The notes: generated from the sequence alone by a model not told the origin. A stretch of 64,000 bases of DNA from an uncultured Collinsella sp. (GCA_959606065.1 CAUHHV010000008.1:1-64000), one strand, 5' to 3'. Positions 49,601 through 59,933 are shown, counted from the stretch's first letter. Program-made: numbers and translations.

Positions 49601-50308
49601 AACGGCCTCGTCGGTGAGCGCCAGCTCGCGGCAGGGGAAGATTTCGATGCTGTCCTCGTTGCCGATGGTCTGCCCCGTGGAACTCACCATGCGGCGGATG
49701 CGATCAATCTCGTCGCCAAAGAACTCAATGCGCACGGGTGCCTTCTCCTGCGCGGGGAACACCTCGACGGTATCACCGTGCACGCGGAACAGGCCGGGCG
49801 CGTCGGCGGCACCGGCATTGGTATAGCCCATGCCCACCAGGCGCTGCGGCACCTCGTCAAAAGGAATCTCCTCGCCCACCGCAAAGGTTGTCGACTCCCA
49901 GTAGCGGCTCTCGACTGGCGGCACGCAACGCAGCAGCGCGCGGGCCGAGGCAACCATAATGCAGTTGTCGCCGCGCACGATGCGCCCGAGCGCCTCGCAG
50001 CGCTGCGCCACCACAGCGTCGTCGGGCGCCTGCTCGCGCCACGGATAGTCCTTGCGCTCGGGAAAACGGCACACGTGTGCCAGGCCCACGTAAGCGGCAA
50101 GGCTGCGCGCGGCGCGATCGGCCGCGTCCTCGCCGCTCACAATGTAGGCCGTGGGGCGCGGACGGCGCGCAAACTGGGCGGCGGCCATAAGCGTGCGACC
50201 CGACTGAGACACGGCCAGCGTCACGTCCTCGCCAGCATCGAGCCCCGCCTCGACGGTCTGCAGTGCCTCGGCAGTGTAGAGCTGCGCGGCTATACGGTGA
50301 ATGAGCAT
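46676..50308 (-). CDS. mfd: Transcription-repair coupling factor Mfd
   Basis: A 1,210-residue ATPase that removes stalled RNA polymerase and recruits UvrA. Order: UvrB-like N-terminal modules (YPWREQAPDD, FFGDEIDRIRR), RNA-polymerase-interaction domain (PGDYVVHATHGIALF), helicase core with Walker A GDVGFGKTE and DEEQ box IIDEEQRFGV, motif VI, and the TRCF C-terminal domain. An Ala-rich insertion is seen around residue 460-480. ATG 50306-50308 follows GGAGGA; a TTG start at 50335 is unlikely. The stop is followed by a family A element. Confidence 0.95.
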   Translation of the reverse strand: MLIHRIAAQLYTAEALQTVEAGLDAGEDVTLAVSQSGRTLMAAAQFARRPRPTAYIVSGEDAADRAARSLAAYVGLAHVCRFPERKDYPWREQAPDDAVVAQRCEALGRIVRGDNCIMVASARALLRCVPPVESRYWESTTFAVGEEIPFDEVPQRLVGMGYTNAGAADAPGLFRVHGDTVEVFPAQEKAPVRIEFFGDEIDRIRRMVSSTGQTIGNEDSIEIFPCRELALTDEAVHNMHVALYRASQDDSKLAALLEMVDARIVTPELDRFLPVMYGQTVSPLSHVSGKALVVLSEPRSLFDDCLRAYEDIEARAGEAGVDRLDGLYVRAQQLDFGAQQRLNYVSLIRAGGAVTAELKIEQPAIAGSDNRFMTRIQEVVGKRYACVFAIPDRGARESMELTFGDEGITFEESLTAAPENAGAIGDRVRVAAADSADRAVRQDAHAAIRERKADALNARSLEAGAAQAAAGAAVPTISRGRVTFVDAALPQGVVVPDANLAVFSIADLNARMDANRARSRRKVDITQITFPFKPGDYVVHATHGIALFSEIARQEVGGKERDYFLLEYADGDKLYVPLEQVDRITRYVGPDGDKPRLTRLNTADWTRATNKARKNAKKLAFDLVDLYTRRSSITGIACPPDTPEQIEMEQSFPYDETRDQLEAIADIKADMEAPKPMDRLLCGDVGFGKTEVALRAAFKCVDSGRQVMVLCPTTILAQQHYETFFERFAPFGLEVEVLSRFRTPAQQKRALKAFAEGTIDVLIGTHRLLSADVNPKNLGLVIIDEEQRFGVQHKEQLKNLREQIDVLTLSATPIPRTMQMATSGVRDMSLITTPPTGRRPVIVHVGEYDPDVVSAAIRLEVGRGGQVYYVSNRVKTIDDAVARVHEAAPEARVGVAHGKMSPREVEDVMIEFATKKIDVLIATTIVESGIDNATANTLIIEDSQRLGLAQLYQLKGRVGRSATQAYVYFMFPGELPLTEEATARLTALSEFQDLGSGMRIAMRDLEIRGAGSLMGAEQHGNLSSVGFDLFTQMLGQAVAEARGDDDAGVEAASVGINLPADYFLSEEYLPAVDQRVLVYRKLAAAEDLESIDEVQEETEAAHGELPLAGLNLFNRARIRIRGERLGLESVTLSGGRITFLGVDVPKKAAFELKTRYGAVNFPKSRKLSVPYKAGAGAGSGLGRGLDANDGTGPVAAALMLLQQLGVSDDD

Positions 50309-50465
50309 GCTGTTCCTCCGGCATCGCAACGCCAAAAGCCCGCCGGGGCAAGCTCGACGGGTCGTTCGTCAAATTCGTTGCCTGTCATGGTAGCGCATGG
50401 AGAGGACTCCGGCTCAAGGGCAAACCCGGCCCCGCAAAAAACGCCAGACGAAGATGCGTTCCGCC

Positions 50466-51131
50466 CTACCCCGCTACGCGCACGCTGGGGCACAAATCTG
50501 CCAGCGGGCACTCGTCACACTTGGGTTTGCGGGCGTCGCAGATCTCGCGACCAAAGGTGATCCACTGATGGTTGACCGACTCCCAATACTCGTGCGGCAA
50601 AATCTTGAGCAGATCTTGCTCGGTCTTGAGCGGCTCCTTGGCATGCGTCTTGGGACTCAGCATCAGGCGGTGCGCAATGCGGTTGACGTGCGTGTCCACC
50701 GCAATGCCCTCCACGATGCCATACCCCACGTTGAGCACGATGTTCGCCGTCTTGCGTCCCACGCCCGGCAGCTTCACGAGTTCCTTCATGTCGGCCGGCA
50801 CCTCGCCGCCATAGTCGGCGACGATCATCTGCGCGGCCTCGACGGCATGCTTAGCTTTGCTCTTGTAGAAGCCGAGTGACTTGATGGTGTCTGCCACGTC
50901 AGCCACGCTCGCCCCGGCCATGGCCTCGGGCGTGGGCCACTGGGCAAACAGCCGCGGCGTCACCTTGTTGACCTGCGCGTCGGTCGTCTGCGCCGAGAGC
51001 AGCACCGCGATGAGCAGCCTAAAGGGATTCTCGTGGTCCAAAAAGCACTCGACCGGGCCATAGCGACGGTTGAGGCGCTCGCACACCTCGATGGCGCGCT
51101 CGCGTTTGGCAGCATTGGTCTCGCGTGGCAT
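50466..51131 (-). CDS. nth: Endonuclease III
   Basis: A 221-residue DNA glycosylase/AP lyase for oxidised pyrimidines. Helix-hairpin-helix LPGVGRKTANIV contains the catalytic Lys; the Asp is in AVDTHVNRIAHRL. The iron-sulphur loop CDARKPKCDECPLADLC has the four-cysteine spacing C-x6-C-x2-C-x5-C. ATG 51129-51131 after AAGGAG. Between mfd and an ABC exporter on the same strand. Confidence 0.95.
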   Translation of the reverse strand: MPRETNAAKRERAIEVCERLNRRYGPVECFLDHENPFRLLIAVLLSAQTTDAQVNKVTPRLFAQWPTPEAMAGASVADVADTIKSLGFYKSKAKHAVEAAQMIVADYGGEVPADMKELVKLPGVGRKTANIVLNVGYGIVEGIAVDTHVNRIAHRLMLSPKTHAKEPLKTEQDLLKILPHEYWESVNHQWITFGREICDARKPKCDECPLADLCPSVRVAG

Positions 51132-51194
51132 AACGACTCCTTGGCTCAACGGCACAACAAACCTATGGGCACAATTGTCCCACGTCCGAGACGC

Positions 51195-52997
<1,803 letters not shown>

Positions 52998-53122
52998 GGG
53001 CTTCCTTTCGCGTCTGATAGGGCGAGAGGCCATTGTTGCACATTGAAGCGCGCTTCAGTCAAGCGCGACGCGAAAAGCGCCCGCGCCCCGCGTTTACGCC
53101 GGCGCGCCGCCGTCCGTTGCGG

Positions 53123-54478
53123 CTAGTCCTCGTCTTCCTGGCCCGCGAGTAACCCTGCGGACTCCAAGCCCAAAATCTCGTCGGCCTCCCGCGCGTCTTC
53201 CAGCGCGTCGATATCCTTGAGCTTGCGCTCCATTACGTTGGTGCGCGTGGTAATGATGCCCTCGACCGTTTTGCCCGCGGTCTCGATCTGCTGCTGGGCG
53301 CGGCGCAGCGCCTTTTGATAGCGCGGCAGCTCGGCCTTGACGGCGGAGAGCACGCGCAGTACGTCGTCGGTACGTTTTTGCAGCCTAAACGTCTGGTAGC
53401 TCATCTGCAGGCTGTTGAGAATGGCGGCCATAGTGCTGGGACCGGCAACGTTGACATGATAGTCGCGGCCCAGGGTTTCGATGAGCCCGGGTCGGCTGAC
53501 GACCTCGGCGTACAGCCCCTCAAACGGCACGAACATGATGCCAAAGTTGGTCGTTGCCGGCACACTCAGGTACTTTTCGCAGATGTCCTTTGCCTCGCGT
53601 TTCACCATCATATCGAGCGTCTTGCGCGCTGCGGCAACGGCCTCCGCATCGCCCGACTCCTGGGCGTCGAGCAGATGCTCGTACGCGTCGCCCGGGAATT
53701 TGGAGTCGATCGGCAGCAGCACGGGATCGCCCTCGTCTACCGGCAGCTTGACGGCAAACTCAACGCGCTCCGAGGCACCGGGCCTGGTGGCAACGTTTTC
53801 CAGATACTGGTCGGGTGTGAGGATGTCCGTCAGGATCGCACCCAGCTGTACCTCGCCCAAAATGCCGCGCGCTTTTACATTGCCCAGCACACGCTTGAGG
53901 TCGCCTACGCCGGTGGCGATAGATTGCATATCGCCCAGGCCCTTGTACACAGCCTCGAGCTGGTCGCTCACCTGCTTAAACGATGCCGACAGGCGATCGT
54001 TGAGCGTGCGGGAGAGCTTCTCGTCCACCGTCGCACGCATCCGATCGAGCTGCACGTTGTTGTCCTTGCGGATGGCGCCCAGCTGGGTATCGACCGTCTC
54101 GCGTACTTTGTCCAGACGGTGTTCGATGCCTTCGCGGTTAGCGCCCAGCTGCTGGGCCGTCTCGCGACGCAGGTCGTCCATGCGGTCGCCGGCCTGCGAG
54201 AACTCGCGCGCAATGGTCAGGTAGCGCTGCTGCTCCACGGCCGCATCGGTTGTCTGCTGCTGCGCGATGGCGTTTGCTGTGCGGCGGGTTTCGGCCAACG
54301 CGACGTTCAGGGTGTCGAGCACGTTGTTGGCCTGTTCGAGCGCAGCCAGCATCTCTGCCCCGTTATCGCCGCGCTCCCGCAGCTCGGCGCGAAGGCCCTT
54401 AAGCTGCAGGGCACAAGCCACAGCAACCCCCACCGCCACCAAGGCGATCACAACAAGCACGATATCAATAGCAGACAT
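53123..54478 (-). CDS. rmuC: DNA recombination protein RmuC homologue
   Basis: A 451-residue protein with an N-terminal membrane helix (residues 5-25), a long coiled coil (about 30-190) and the RmuC nuclease-like domain (about 200-400, with VEFAVKLP, PIDSKFPGDAYE and KDICEKYLSVPATTNFGIMF). RmuC limits inversions at short repeats and affects genome stability. The C-terminal tail is acidic. Confidence 0.92.
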   Translation of the reverse strand: MSAIDIVLVVIALVAVGVAVACALQLKGLRAELRERGDNGAEMLAALEQANNVLDTLNVALAETRRTANAIAQQQTTDAAVEQQRYLTIAREFSQAGDRMDDLRRETAQQLGANREGIEHRLDKVRETVDTQLGAIRKDNNVQLDRMRATVDEKLSRTLNDRLSASFKQVSDQLEAVYKGLGDMQSIATGVGDLKRVLGNVKARGILGEVQLGAILTDILTPDQYLENVATRPGASERVEFAVKLPVDEGDPVLLPIDSKFPGDAYEHLLDAQESGDAEAVAAARKTLDMMVKREAKDICEKYLSVPATTNFGIMFVPFEGLYAEVVSRPGLIETLGRDYHVNVAGPSTMAAILNSLQMSYQTFRLQKRTDDVLRVLSAVKAELPRYQKALRRAQQQIETAGKTVEGIITTRTNVMERKLKDIDALEDAREADEILGLESAGLLAGQEDED

Positions 54479-54529
54479 AGACTCCGCCCAATAAACTCAA
54501 TCGACCACCAATCAAAACCGCGATCAATC

Positions 54530-55093
54530 TTACCCCGCCATACGCACCGGGCGCCCGGCCCCTTCTTGGGCGCCCCTCTCCTCCGCATATTCCATAATGC
54601 GGCGCGCCGTCTCCCTGCTCACCTTTGAGTCATCACCGGCTAAATATGCGTACACGTTTCCCTTATTCAGATTCAAATCGCGGCAGAGACCGTAGCGCGT
54701 TACACCCGATTCCTCTAGCGCTCCCAACGTTCTTTTTCGCATCAGGGCGTTGATTCTTCTGTCCGCCACTGGCTTTTCCTTCACCGCTCTATACGCACGC
54801 CAAACGTTGGCATAACGATTAGGAAGTTTGTCCTCGGCGCATAGAGATGCCAGGCTACCCGTTTGGGCGTACAAGGACAAAACGCCTCGGTAACCCTCTT
54901 CCATCCACGAACCCTCGGATAAGCCCAGAACGTATTCGGCTTTACCCTGTGCCAAAGCGAGCAAAAACAGGGGCTCCGCCACGCGCGGCGCAACCGTCGT
55001 CGCTTGCTTAACCAGTTTTCTAAAACTGAGCGACTGCTGTCCGGATAGCTCTCGGCAATAGCCTTTTAAGAATCCCTCAAAGGTCAGATTCAA
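54530..55093 (-). CDS. HTH-containing protein, partner of the nucleotidyltransferase
   Basis: A 187-residue protein, mostly helical. The last 60 residues carry a helix-turn-helix-like unit (SGVTRYGLCRDLNLNKGNVY, SRETARRIMEY). It starts at TTG 55091-55093, which overlaps the TGA of the preceding gene (TTGA), with GGAGG seven bases before. The overlap implies translational coupling. With a nucleotidyltransferase as partner, it could be an antitoxin or regulator; the family is not recognised. Confidence 0.65.
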   Translation of the reverse strand: MNLTFEGFLKGYCRELSGQQSLSFRKLVKQATTVAPRVAEPLFLLALAQGKAEYVLGLSEGSWMEEGYRGVLSLYAQTGSLASLCAEDKLPNRYANVWRAYRAVKEKPVADRRINALMRKRTLGALEESGVTRYGLCRDLNLNKGNVYAYLAGDDSKVSRETARRIMEYAEERGAQEGAGRPVRMAG

Positions 55094-55620
55094 CCGAGCA
55101 CCTCCTTTTTGTATTGGCTGTATGCGCAGACCATCTCTTGATAACTCCGCTCCGAAGGCGACGACGCCAGCGCCTCGCCCTCGTCGAATATAAGCCGTTC
55201 GAGCAGTCCCCAATCAAGTCGGTCGACGAATGCCTGGCTATGAAGATCGATGATGTCGTTCGGACGACAGGCATAGAGCTTCATTACCGCCAGGTCCTCC
55301 AAGGATGGCGTAAAGTACCTGATAAAGCGCGCCCCAATATCCAAGGGAATCAAACGATCTTCGTAATTGAACGGCATCTGATTACAATATGCCACCGCCA
55401 TACCATTCACCTCGGGGTATCGAGCTATGATCTCGCGGAGGCACCTATCTGCCTCAAACACATCAATGTCATGTGTAACCGAACGATTCGTCACATCGTT
55501 TAGCATGAAGGCGCTTCCTCCCACCAATACAACGTTCGGCCTGTCGTCTCTTGGACCTATTTCCAGCTCCGCCTCTTCGTCAATGCCCAAAAGAGTCCGC
55601 TCTAAATCCTGCTTATACAT
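55090..55620 (-). CDS. DUF6036-like nucleotidyltransferase
   Basis: A 176-residue protein with the minimal nucleotidyltransferase core: VVLVGGSAFMLND, then THDIDVFEAD with the two metal-binding Asp, then LAVMKLYACRPNDIIDLH as in AbiEii/DUF6036 proteins. Such proteins can act as toxins that add nucleotides to tRNA or other targets. ATG 55618-55620 has AGGA upstream. It overlaps the HTH gene by 4 bp. Codon use is less GC-rich than the neighbours, consistent with transfer. Confidence 0.72.
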   Translation of the reverse strand: MYKQDLERTLLGIDEEAELEIGPRDDRPNVVLVGGSAFMLNDVTNRSVTHDIDVFEADRCLREIIARYPEVNGMAVAYCNQMPFNYEDRLIPLDIGARFIRYFTPSLEDLAVMKLYACRPNDIIDLHSQAFVDRLDWGLLERLIFDEGEALASSPSERSYQEMVCAYSQYKKEVLG

Positions 55621-55743
55621 AGCAAATCCTATTATTATTTATCTTCAATAATACTATTCAGTCGCACGACAGGACCCACAGGATGCAAGAATTCTGCTCG
55701 TGGCGATAATTCGTACACCCTGGAAGTCCTAATGTGACAAACG

Positions 55744-56178
55744 CTAACTCTCCCAGCCGGCGCGGATGGTTGTTGCGACATCGCCTAGGCGCTGGCCCAG
55801 GGCCGCTAGATGCTGGAGCACCTCATTGGGCGAGGCACCGTTGAGAATGCACGTGAGGGCATATGAGGCCAAGAAGATTGCCGCAAGTCCTAGCGGAATG
55901 AGCACGATCATCGCCAATGTGCGCAGGCGCTGGCCCACGCGGCGACGACGCGCACGACGCTTGTCGAACGCGAGCTCCTGCGCATATGAATCTTGCTGTA
56001 CGGAATAGGCCTCTGGTGCCGATTCGCACCCGGGCACGGCTGCAGGTACAGCAGCGGGCACGACGTTTTGCACGGGCGCCTGGTTGGCAACCCCTTGCAT
56101 TTGCATCTCTATAAGCCGCCGCTGCTGCCGCAGCATGCGCTCGGCTTGTTGCTGTGGGGTCTCAAGAAACAGGTCCAT
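55744..56178 (-). CDS. Small membrane protein, function unknown
   Basis: A 144-residue protein. The N-terminus is a Gln-rich helix (QQQAERMLRQQRRLIEMQMQ), then a Pro/Ala/Val linker, a basic patch (KRRARRRRVGQRLR), and one membrane helix (about 86-112). No known domain. ATG 56176-56178 has GGAGG six bases upstream; an earlier start at 56190 is less well placed. Confidence 0.6.
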   Translation of the reverse strand: MDLFLETPQQQAERMLRQQRRLIEMQMQGVANQAPVQNVVPAAVPAAVPGCESAPEAYSVQQDSYAQELAFDKRRARRRRVGQRLRTLAMIVLIPLGLAAIFLASYALTCILNGASPNEVLQHLAALGQRLGDVATTIRAGWES

Positions 56179-56429
56179 GTTGGCCTCCAAAATCGGAGCG
56201 TTCGACGCTTACGACCAGCATCCCGCACCGCCATGACCGCGACAACGCAATCGCCGGCAATAGCCACAAAGTTTCTTTTGCTCAAAAGCTGTCGAAAAGC
56301 TCAACAACTCCCCTACCAGCACTTTCTCTGAGCTTTTTTCGCCAGCAATCTTTTGGCCTTCCACCCTTACGCCAACTGACCAAAATCTAACCAAAAGCTT
56401 GACGAAAATTGTGGAGACCGGGACCCCAC
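56179..56429. other. Gap upstream of the small membrane protein
   Basis: About 250 bp with no recognisable gene. It contains AT-rich promoter-like sequence for the small membrane protein. Together with the terminator and family B element that follow, it fills the gap to 56641. Confidence 0.4.
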
Positions 56430-56459
56430 ACAAAAAGTGCCGCCCCAAAGGGGCGGCAC
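56430..56459 (-). terminator. GTGCCGCCCC terminator, copy 1
   Basis: Minus-strand GTGCCGCCCC / GGGGCGGCAC hairpin with loop TTT, then TTTTTG. Nearly identical to 57359-57389. Lies beyond the family B element after the gene at 56642. Confidence 0.85.
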
Positions 56460-56501
56460 ACAAACCAATCTATTAGCCAAAACTCGTTGGCAAGCCCGCG
56501 T

Positions 56502-56587
56502 CGTCAGACCCGCGGCGCATGCCTTTGCCTCGCGTGACTCTGCGAAGCCGTGAGCGAGAGGGAAAGGGATGCGCCGCGGGTCTGACG
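56502..56587 (-). repeat. Palindromic 3' element family B, copy 1
   Basis: Perfect 19-bp arms at 56502-56520 and 56569-56587 enclose a 48-nt segment that folds further (CCTTT/AAAGG, CTCGC/GCGAG). The apical segment nearly equals that of copy 2 at 57439-57526, but the arms are unrelated in sequence. Confidence 0.75.
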
Positions 56588-56641
56588 TCCGGAGCGGTGA
56601 AACCAGCAGTTGCCCTGCGCTCCGTGGTCGGTGAGGACAGA

Positions 56642-57274
56642 CTACATGCCCGCGAGACCGCGGGCGGCGGTGGCGCACATAAACGCCAAGGCTAAAATCA
56701 CGAGCGAGCCCGCAATGTCTGCCAGCACGCCCATTGCACGACGCTCAAACAACCAGCTCTCAAAGTGCGGGGCGACGTTGCGCCAAACACGCCACAGCAA
56801 GATGCCCATACCGATGACGCCTGGGATATTGAGCAGTAGGATCTCGGAGCACAAAAGACCGATCAGGTTGCCGGCGGCAAAACCAGCGTCGCCCTCGCAG
56901 TATTTGCGATAAATCATGTACAACATGTACGCCACAAACGGCTGCAGGCACGCAGAGATAAACGTAACCACCATCGAGGGGTCCTGAGAAAAGACATCGG
57001 TGAGTTTATCGACACTCGTGGCATCTTTCGAAGCCAAGAACAAGCCAATGACCACCACGGGCACCACGCCCAAGATAACCTCGACCAGAGTAAACAACTT
57101 AGCAGTCAGATCCTCGCTAGCCGTATTGAGGTGAGGCGCCCACTCAGGATGAGCATGCGCGCCAACCTTCTTGTCCTTCTCGACACGATCGACCTTTTTA
57201 CCCTCGGCAACCCGACGACCAGGATCCTTGCGAGTTCCCGCCGCAGCAACCCGAGCCCGAGACTTCTTACCCAT
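56642..57274 (-). CDS. Polytopic membrane protein, function unknown
   Basis: A 210-residue protein. The first 60 residues are basic and hydrophilic (GKKSRARVAA, EGKKVDRVEKDKKV). Then come four helices (about 70-90, 105-130, 137-160, 180-205). No family recognised. ATG 57272-57274 has GAGG eight bases upstream. Downstream lie family B copy 1 and a terminator. Confidence 0.65.
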   Translation of the reverse strand: MGKKSRARVAAAGTRKDPGRRVAEGKKVDRVEKDKKVGAHAHPEWAPHLNTASEDLTAKLFTLVEVILGVVPVVVIGLFLASKDATSVDKLTDVFSQDPSMVVTFISACLQPFVAYMLYMIYRKYCEGDAGFAAGNLIGLLCSEILLLNIPGVIGMGILLWRVWRNVAPHFESWLFERRAMGVLADIAGSLVILALAFMCATAARGLAGM

Positions 57275-57358
57275 AACCAACACCTCACAAGAGGAAACGA
57301 ATAGCCAACGCTACCCAGTGTACCCTCTAAGCAACGTCACCGCCCCAACCGGCCCCCA

Positions 57359-57389
57359 CAAAAACGTGCCGCCCCATAAGGGGCGGCAC
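57359..57389 (-). terminator. GTGCCGCCCC terminator, copy 2
   Basis: Minus-strand GTGCCGCCCC / GGGGCGGCAC hairpin with loop TTAT, then GTTTTTG. Lies beyond family B copy 2 after rubrerythrin. Confidence 0.85.
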
Positions 57390-57438
57390 ACAAACTTCTT
57401 ATCAGCTTTTCTGTAACGAGCACGCGACGACCCAACGC

Positions 57439-57526
57439 CGGAGCGCAGGGCGGGAAATGCCTTTGCCTCGCGCGACCCTGCGCAGCCGTGAGCGAGAGGG
57501 AAAGGCATTTCCCGCCCTGCGCTCCG
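57439..57526 (-). repeat. Palindromic 3' element family B, copy 2
   Basis: Perfect 26-bp arms at 57439-57464 and 57501-57526 around a 36-nt apical segment. The apical part (minus: CTCTCGCTCACGGCT, GCGAGGCAAAGGCAT) matches copy 1 with few changes. Starts 20 bp after the rubrerythrin stop. Confidence 0.78.
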
Positions 57527-57545
57527 CAGCAGCCAGCGCCACGCG

Positions 57546-58085
57546 CTAGTAGTTCACCACCTGCTCCTCAAAGTACGCCTTCGGGTGGTTGCACACCGGG
57601 CACACCTCGGGCGCCTCGGCACCAACATGCAGGTGCCCGCAGTTCAGGCACTTCCACACCTTTACGCCCTCACGCTCAAACACCTCGCCCGACTCGATGC
57701 GCTCGACGAGTTTGTTGTAGCGCTCCTCGTGGGCCTTCTCGACGGCGGCGACGCCACGGAACTTCTCGGCGATCTCGACAAAGCCCTCCTCCTCGGCGGT
57801 CTTGGCGAACTCGTCGTACATCGTGGTCCACTCGTAGTTCTCGCCCGCAGCGGCGTCGCGCAGGTTGTCCAGAGTGCCCGGAACGGCGCCGTCGTGCAGA
57901 TACTTAAACCACAGCTTGGCGTGCTCGGACTCGTTGCCCGCCGTCTCGGCAAAAATATTCGAGATCTGAACGTAGCCGTCCTTTTTGGCCTTGGATGCAT
58001 AGTAGCGATACTTGGTGTGTGCCTGGGACTCACCGGCAAAAGCGGTCTCGAGGTTCTTCTTGGTTTGGGAATTCTCAAAATCCAT
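57546..58085 (-). CDS. rbr: Rubrerythrin
   Basis: A 179-residue peroxidase that removes hydrogen peroxide in anaerobes. The diiron four-helix bundle shows the ligand motifs [27 protein letters not shown] and [12 protein letters not shown]; the C-terminal rubredoxin-like centre has CLNCGH and CPVCNHP. ATG 58083-58085; a TTG at 58103 is less likely. Cytosolic, monocistronic. Confidence 0.96.
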   Translation of the reverse strand: MDFENSQTKKNLETAFAGESQAHTKYRYYASKAKKDGYVQISNIFAETAGNESEHAKLWFKYLHDGAVPGTLDNLRDAAAGENYEWTTMYDEFAKTAEEEGFVEIAEKFRGVAAVEKAHEERYNKLVERIESGEVFEREGVKVWKCLNCGHLHVGAEAPEVCPVCNHPKAYFEEQVVNY

Positions 58086-58199
58086 AGGTGTACTTCCCTT
58101 CAACGCATGCCGCCCACAGACTTTGAGCGGCCTTGCTTTAAGGATGCCCTCATGCCGAGAATTTAAACCTTACAATCCCGTTCTTCAGATTCGAGTGAG

Positions 58200-59105
58200 C
58201 TACACACTCAGCCAACGATCGCCCTCGGAGCCGCAAAAGCCCTCGCGCTCCAGATCGGCAAGAATGCTTGTGACCAGCTCGCGCTCGACCGGCTCTCGGC
58301 CGGCTGCCGTCTCCATCTCGTTAACGCCTGCAACGGCTTCATCGAGCGTAATACCTGCCGGTTGCCCATCGCGCGCCGCCAGCAGCATGCGCACAATGTG
58401 GGCGCGCTTTTGGCGACGCGAGCCCTCGAACTTGGACTGACGACTATAGCCCGCCGAGCGCCTGGACGGATTGGGCAGCGTCTTCTTAAGATACGCGCCA
58501 TAATCTAGCAGCGCGTAATACCACGCGCGCGGCGTGTCGGCATCGTCTTGAGGCACGGCAAAGGGCGCGATCTCATCCGCCACCGCACCGGGGGCCGCCG
58601 GACAGGCGGCTTGAATCAGCGGCACCAGCTCGCGATCGGGAACAGCCGGTACATCGGGAAAGAAGTGATGCAGAAAGACTGTGCGCACGTTGGTCTCTAG
58701 ATACACACCCGGAAGATCAAACGCAAACGACCGGATACCCTGCGCCGTTGCCGGGCCAATACCAGGCAGAGCGACCAAGTCACGCGTCTCACGCGGAAAC
58801 TCCCCGTCCCAGTCCTCTACAACGCGCTGAGCGGCCCCGTGAAGCGCCAGAGCGCGTCGGTTGTAGCCCATGCCCTGCCAAGCGTCCAAAACATCGGAAG
58901 GCGCGGCCTGGGCAAGCGCCTGCACAGTCGGAAAACGATCGAGCCACACCGGCATGCGCGCCTCCACACGCGGCACCTGTGTTTGCTGCAGCATGACCTC
59001 GGAAAGCCAAATGATGTACGGGTCACGCGTACGGCGCCACGGAAGGTCGCGATAACGCAGGACCCCTTCCGAACGAATCATCGAACGAAAGGGGTCCTGA
59101 ATCAT
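58200..59105 (-). CDS. MutY-like adenine DNA glycosylase lacking the iron-sulphur loop
   Basis: A 301-residue HhH-GPD glycosylase. Catalytic Glu is in SEVMLQQTQV (about 36); helix-hairpin-helix is LPGIGPATAQGI. The usual catalytic Asp position reads LETNVRTV, with Glu. After LLDYGAYLKKTLPNPSRRS there are no cysteines, so the [4Fe-4S] loop of MutY is absent. I believe related iron-free forms exist in other anaerobes. Likely removes A opposite 8-oxoG, but activity is uncertain. Confidence 0.82.
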   Translation of the reverse strand: MIQDPFRSMIRSEGVLRYRDLPWRRTRDPYIIWLSEVMLQQTQVPRVEARMPVWLDRFPTVQALAQAAPSDVLDAWQGMGYNRRALALHGAAQRVVEDWDGEFPRETRDLVALPGIGPATAQGIRSFAFDLPGVYLETNVRTVFLHHFFPDVPAVPDRELVPLIQAACPAAPGAVADEIAPFAVPQDDADTPRAWYYALLDYGAYLKKTLPNPSRRSAGYSRQSKFEGSRRQKRAHIVRMLLAARDGQPAGITLDEAVAGVNEMETAAGREPVERELVTSILADLEREGFCGSEGDRWLSV

Positions 59106-59126
59106 GGCTATGCTCCTTATGCGGCG

Positions 59127-59612
59127 TTATTCCTCCCGGTAAGCGCACGCGCAGGTGGCGTACTCGGGAAACGCTTCGCGGTCGGCGAACTTGGGATCGA
59201 CGGCCGGGAACTGGCGGTGAGCGACGATGTCGCCGAGCGAAACGGAATCGAGGTAGTCGCGCATCAACGCCTGGGCTCCGGCCCACAGGGGATGATAGCA
59301 GCACGTGCCCATGCGCGCACAGTCACCATCGGGCGCGGTGCAATCGTTCATAACCATAGGGCCCTGAACGGCCTCGACGACCTGGCGGATAGTAACATCG
59401 TCCGGACTGACCTTGAGACGCATGCCACCGTGGACGCCACGCAGGCTCTCCACAATACCGGCCTGGACCAAACCGTGCTGAATCGAGCGGGCAAACGAAT
59501 ACGGGACATTGACCTCTTCGGCAGCGGTGCGAACAGAAAGCAAACGCTCCGGATCCTCGGCAAGCATCGCCAGCATACGAAGGGCGTAATCAGTCTTCCT
59601 CGATATGTCCAT
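59127..59612 (-). CDS. Rrf2-family transcriptional regulator with iron-sulphur-type cysteines
   Basis: A 161-residue regulator. N-terminal winged helix (MDISRKTDYALRML, VPYSFARSIQHGL, GVHGGMRL) and a cluster CTAPDGDCARMGTCC (about 92-106), spaced as in IscR/NsrR-type [2Fe-2S] sensors. A C-terminal CAC pair adds two more cysteines. ATG 59610-59612 follows AAAGGGG. It may sense iron-sulphur status or redox stress; targets unknown. Confidence 0.88.
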   Translation of the reverse strand: MDISRKTDYALRMLAMLAEDPERLLSVRTAAEEVNVPYSFARSIQHGLVQAGIVESLRGVHGGMRLKVSPDDVTIRQVVEAVQGPMVMNDCTAPDGDCARMGTCCYHPLWAGAQALMRDYLDSVSLGDIVAHRQFPAVDPKFADREAFPEYATCACAYREE

Positions 59613-59933
59613 TTTTCCCCTTTCAAGGAATACGAACAGCTCGAACGAGCTCCGGGGCCGAGCTTGTGTCGAGACGCTAAATGACCGCCAGGACATCCAA
59701 ATGGTAAATCGGATATCCACTGAGTGCCGCGCTTGGAGCGAAATGCATCAAATGCGGCGCACAGTGCAATTTAGTATAACCTAACCCCCTGTCTCGTTGA
59801 ACAGGTGTTGCGCAACAAAGCTGTTGTTCAGACAGATATACTTATTAGATTTTACTTGCGTTCCCGAAGGCGCGGGGATTCTGGGCGAAGATGCACCAGG
59901 GCAATCGTTCTATCGAAACAAAGTGCATCAAAC
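59613..59933. other. Gap between the Rrf2 gene and tRNA-Asp terminator
   Basis: About 320 bp with the Rrf2 promoter side. I see no gene, repeat or strong hairpin. Confidence 0.4.
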
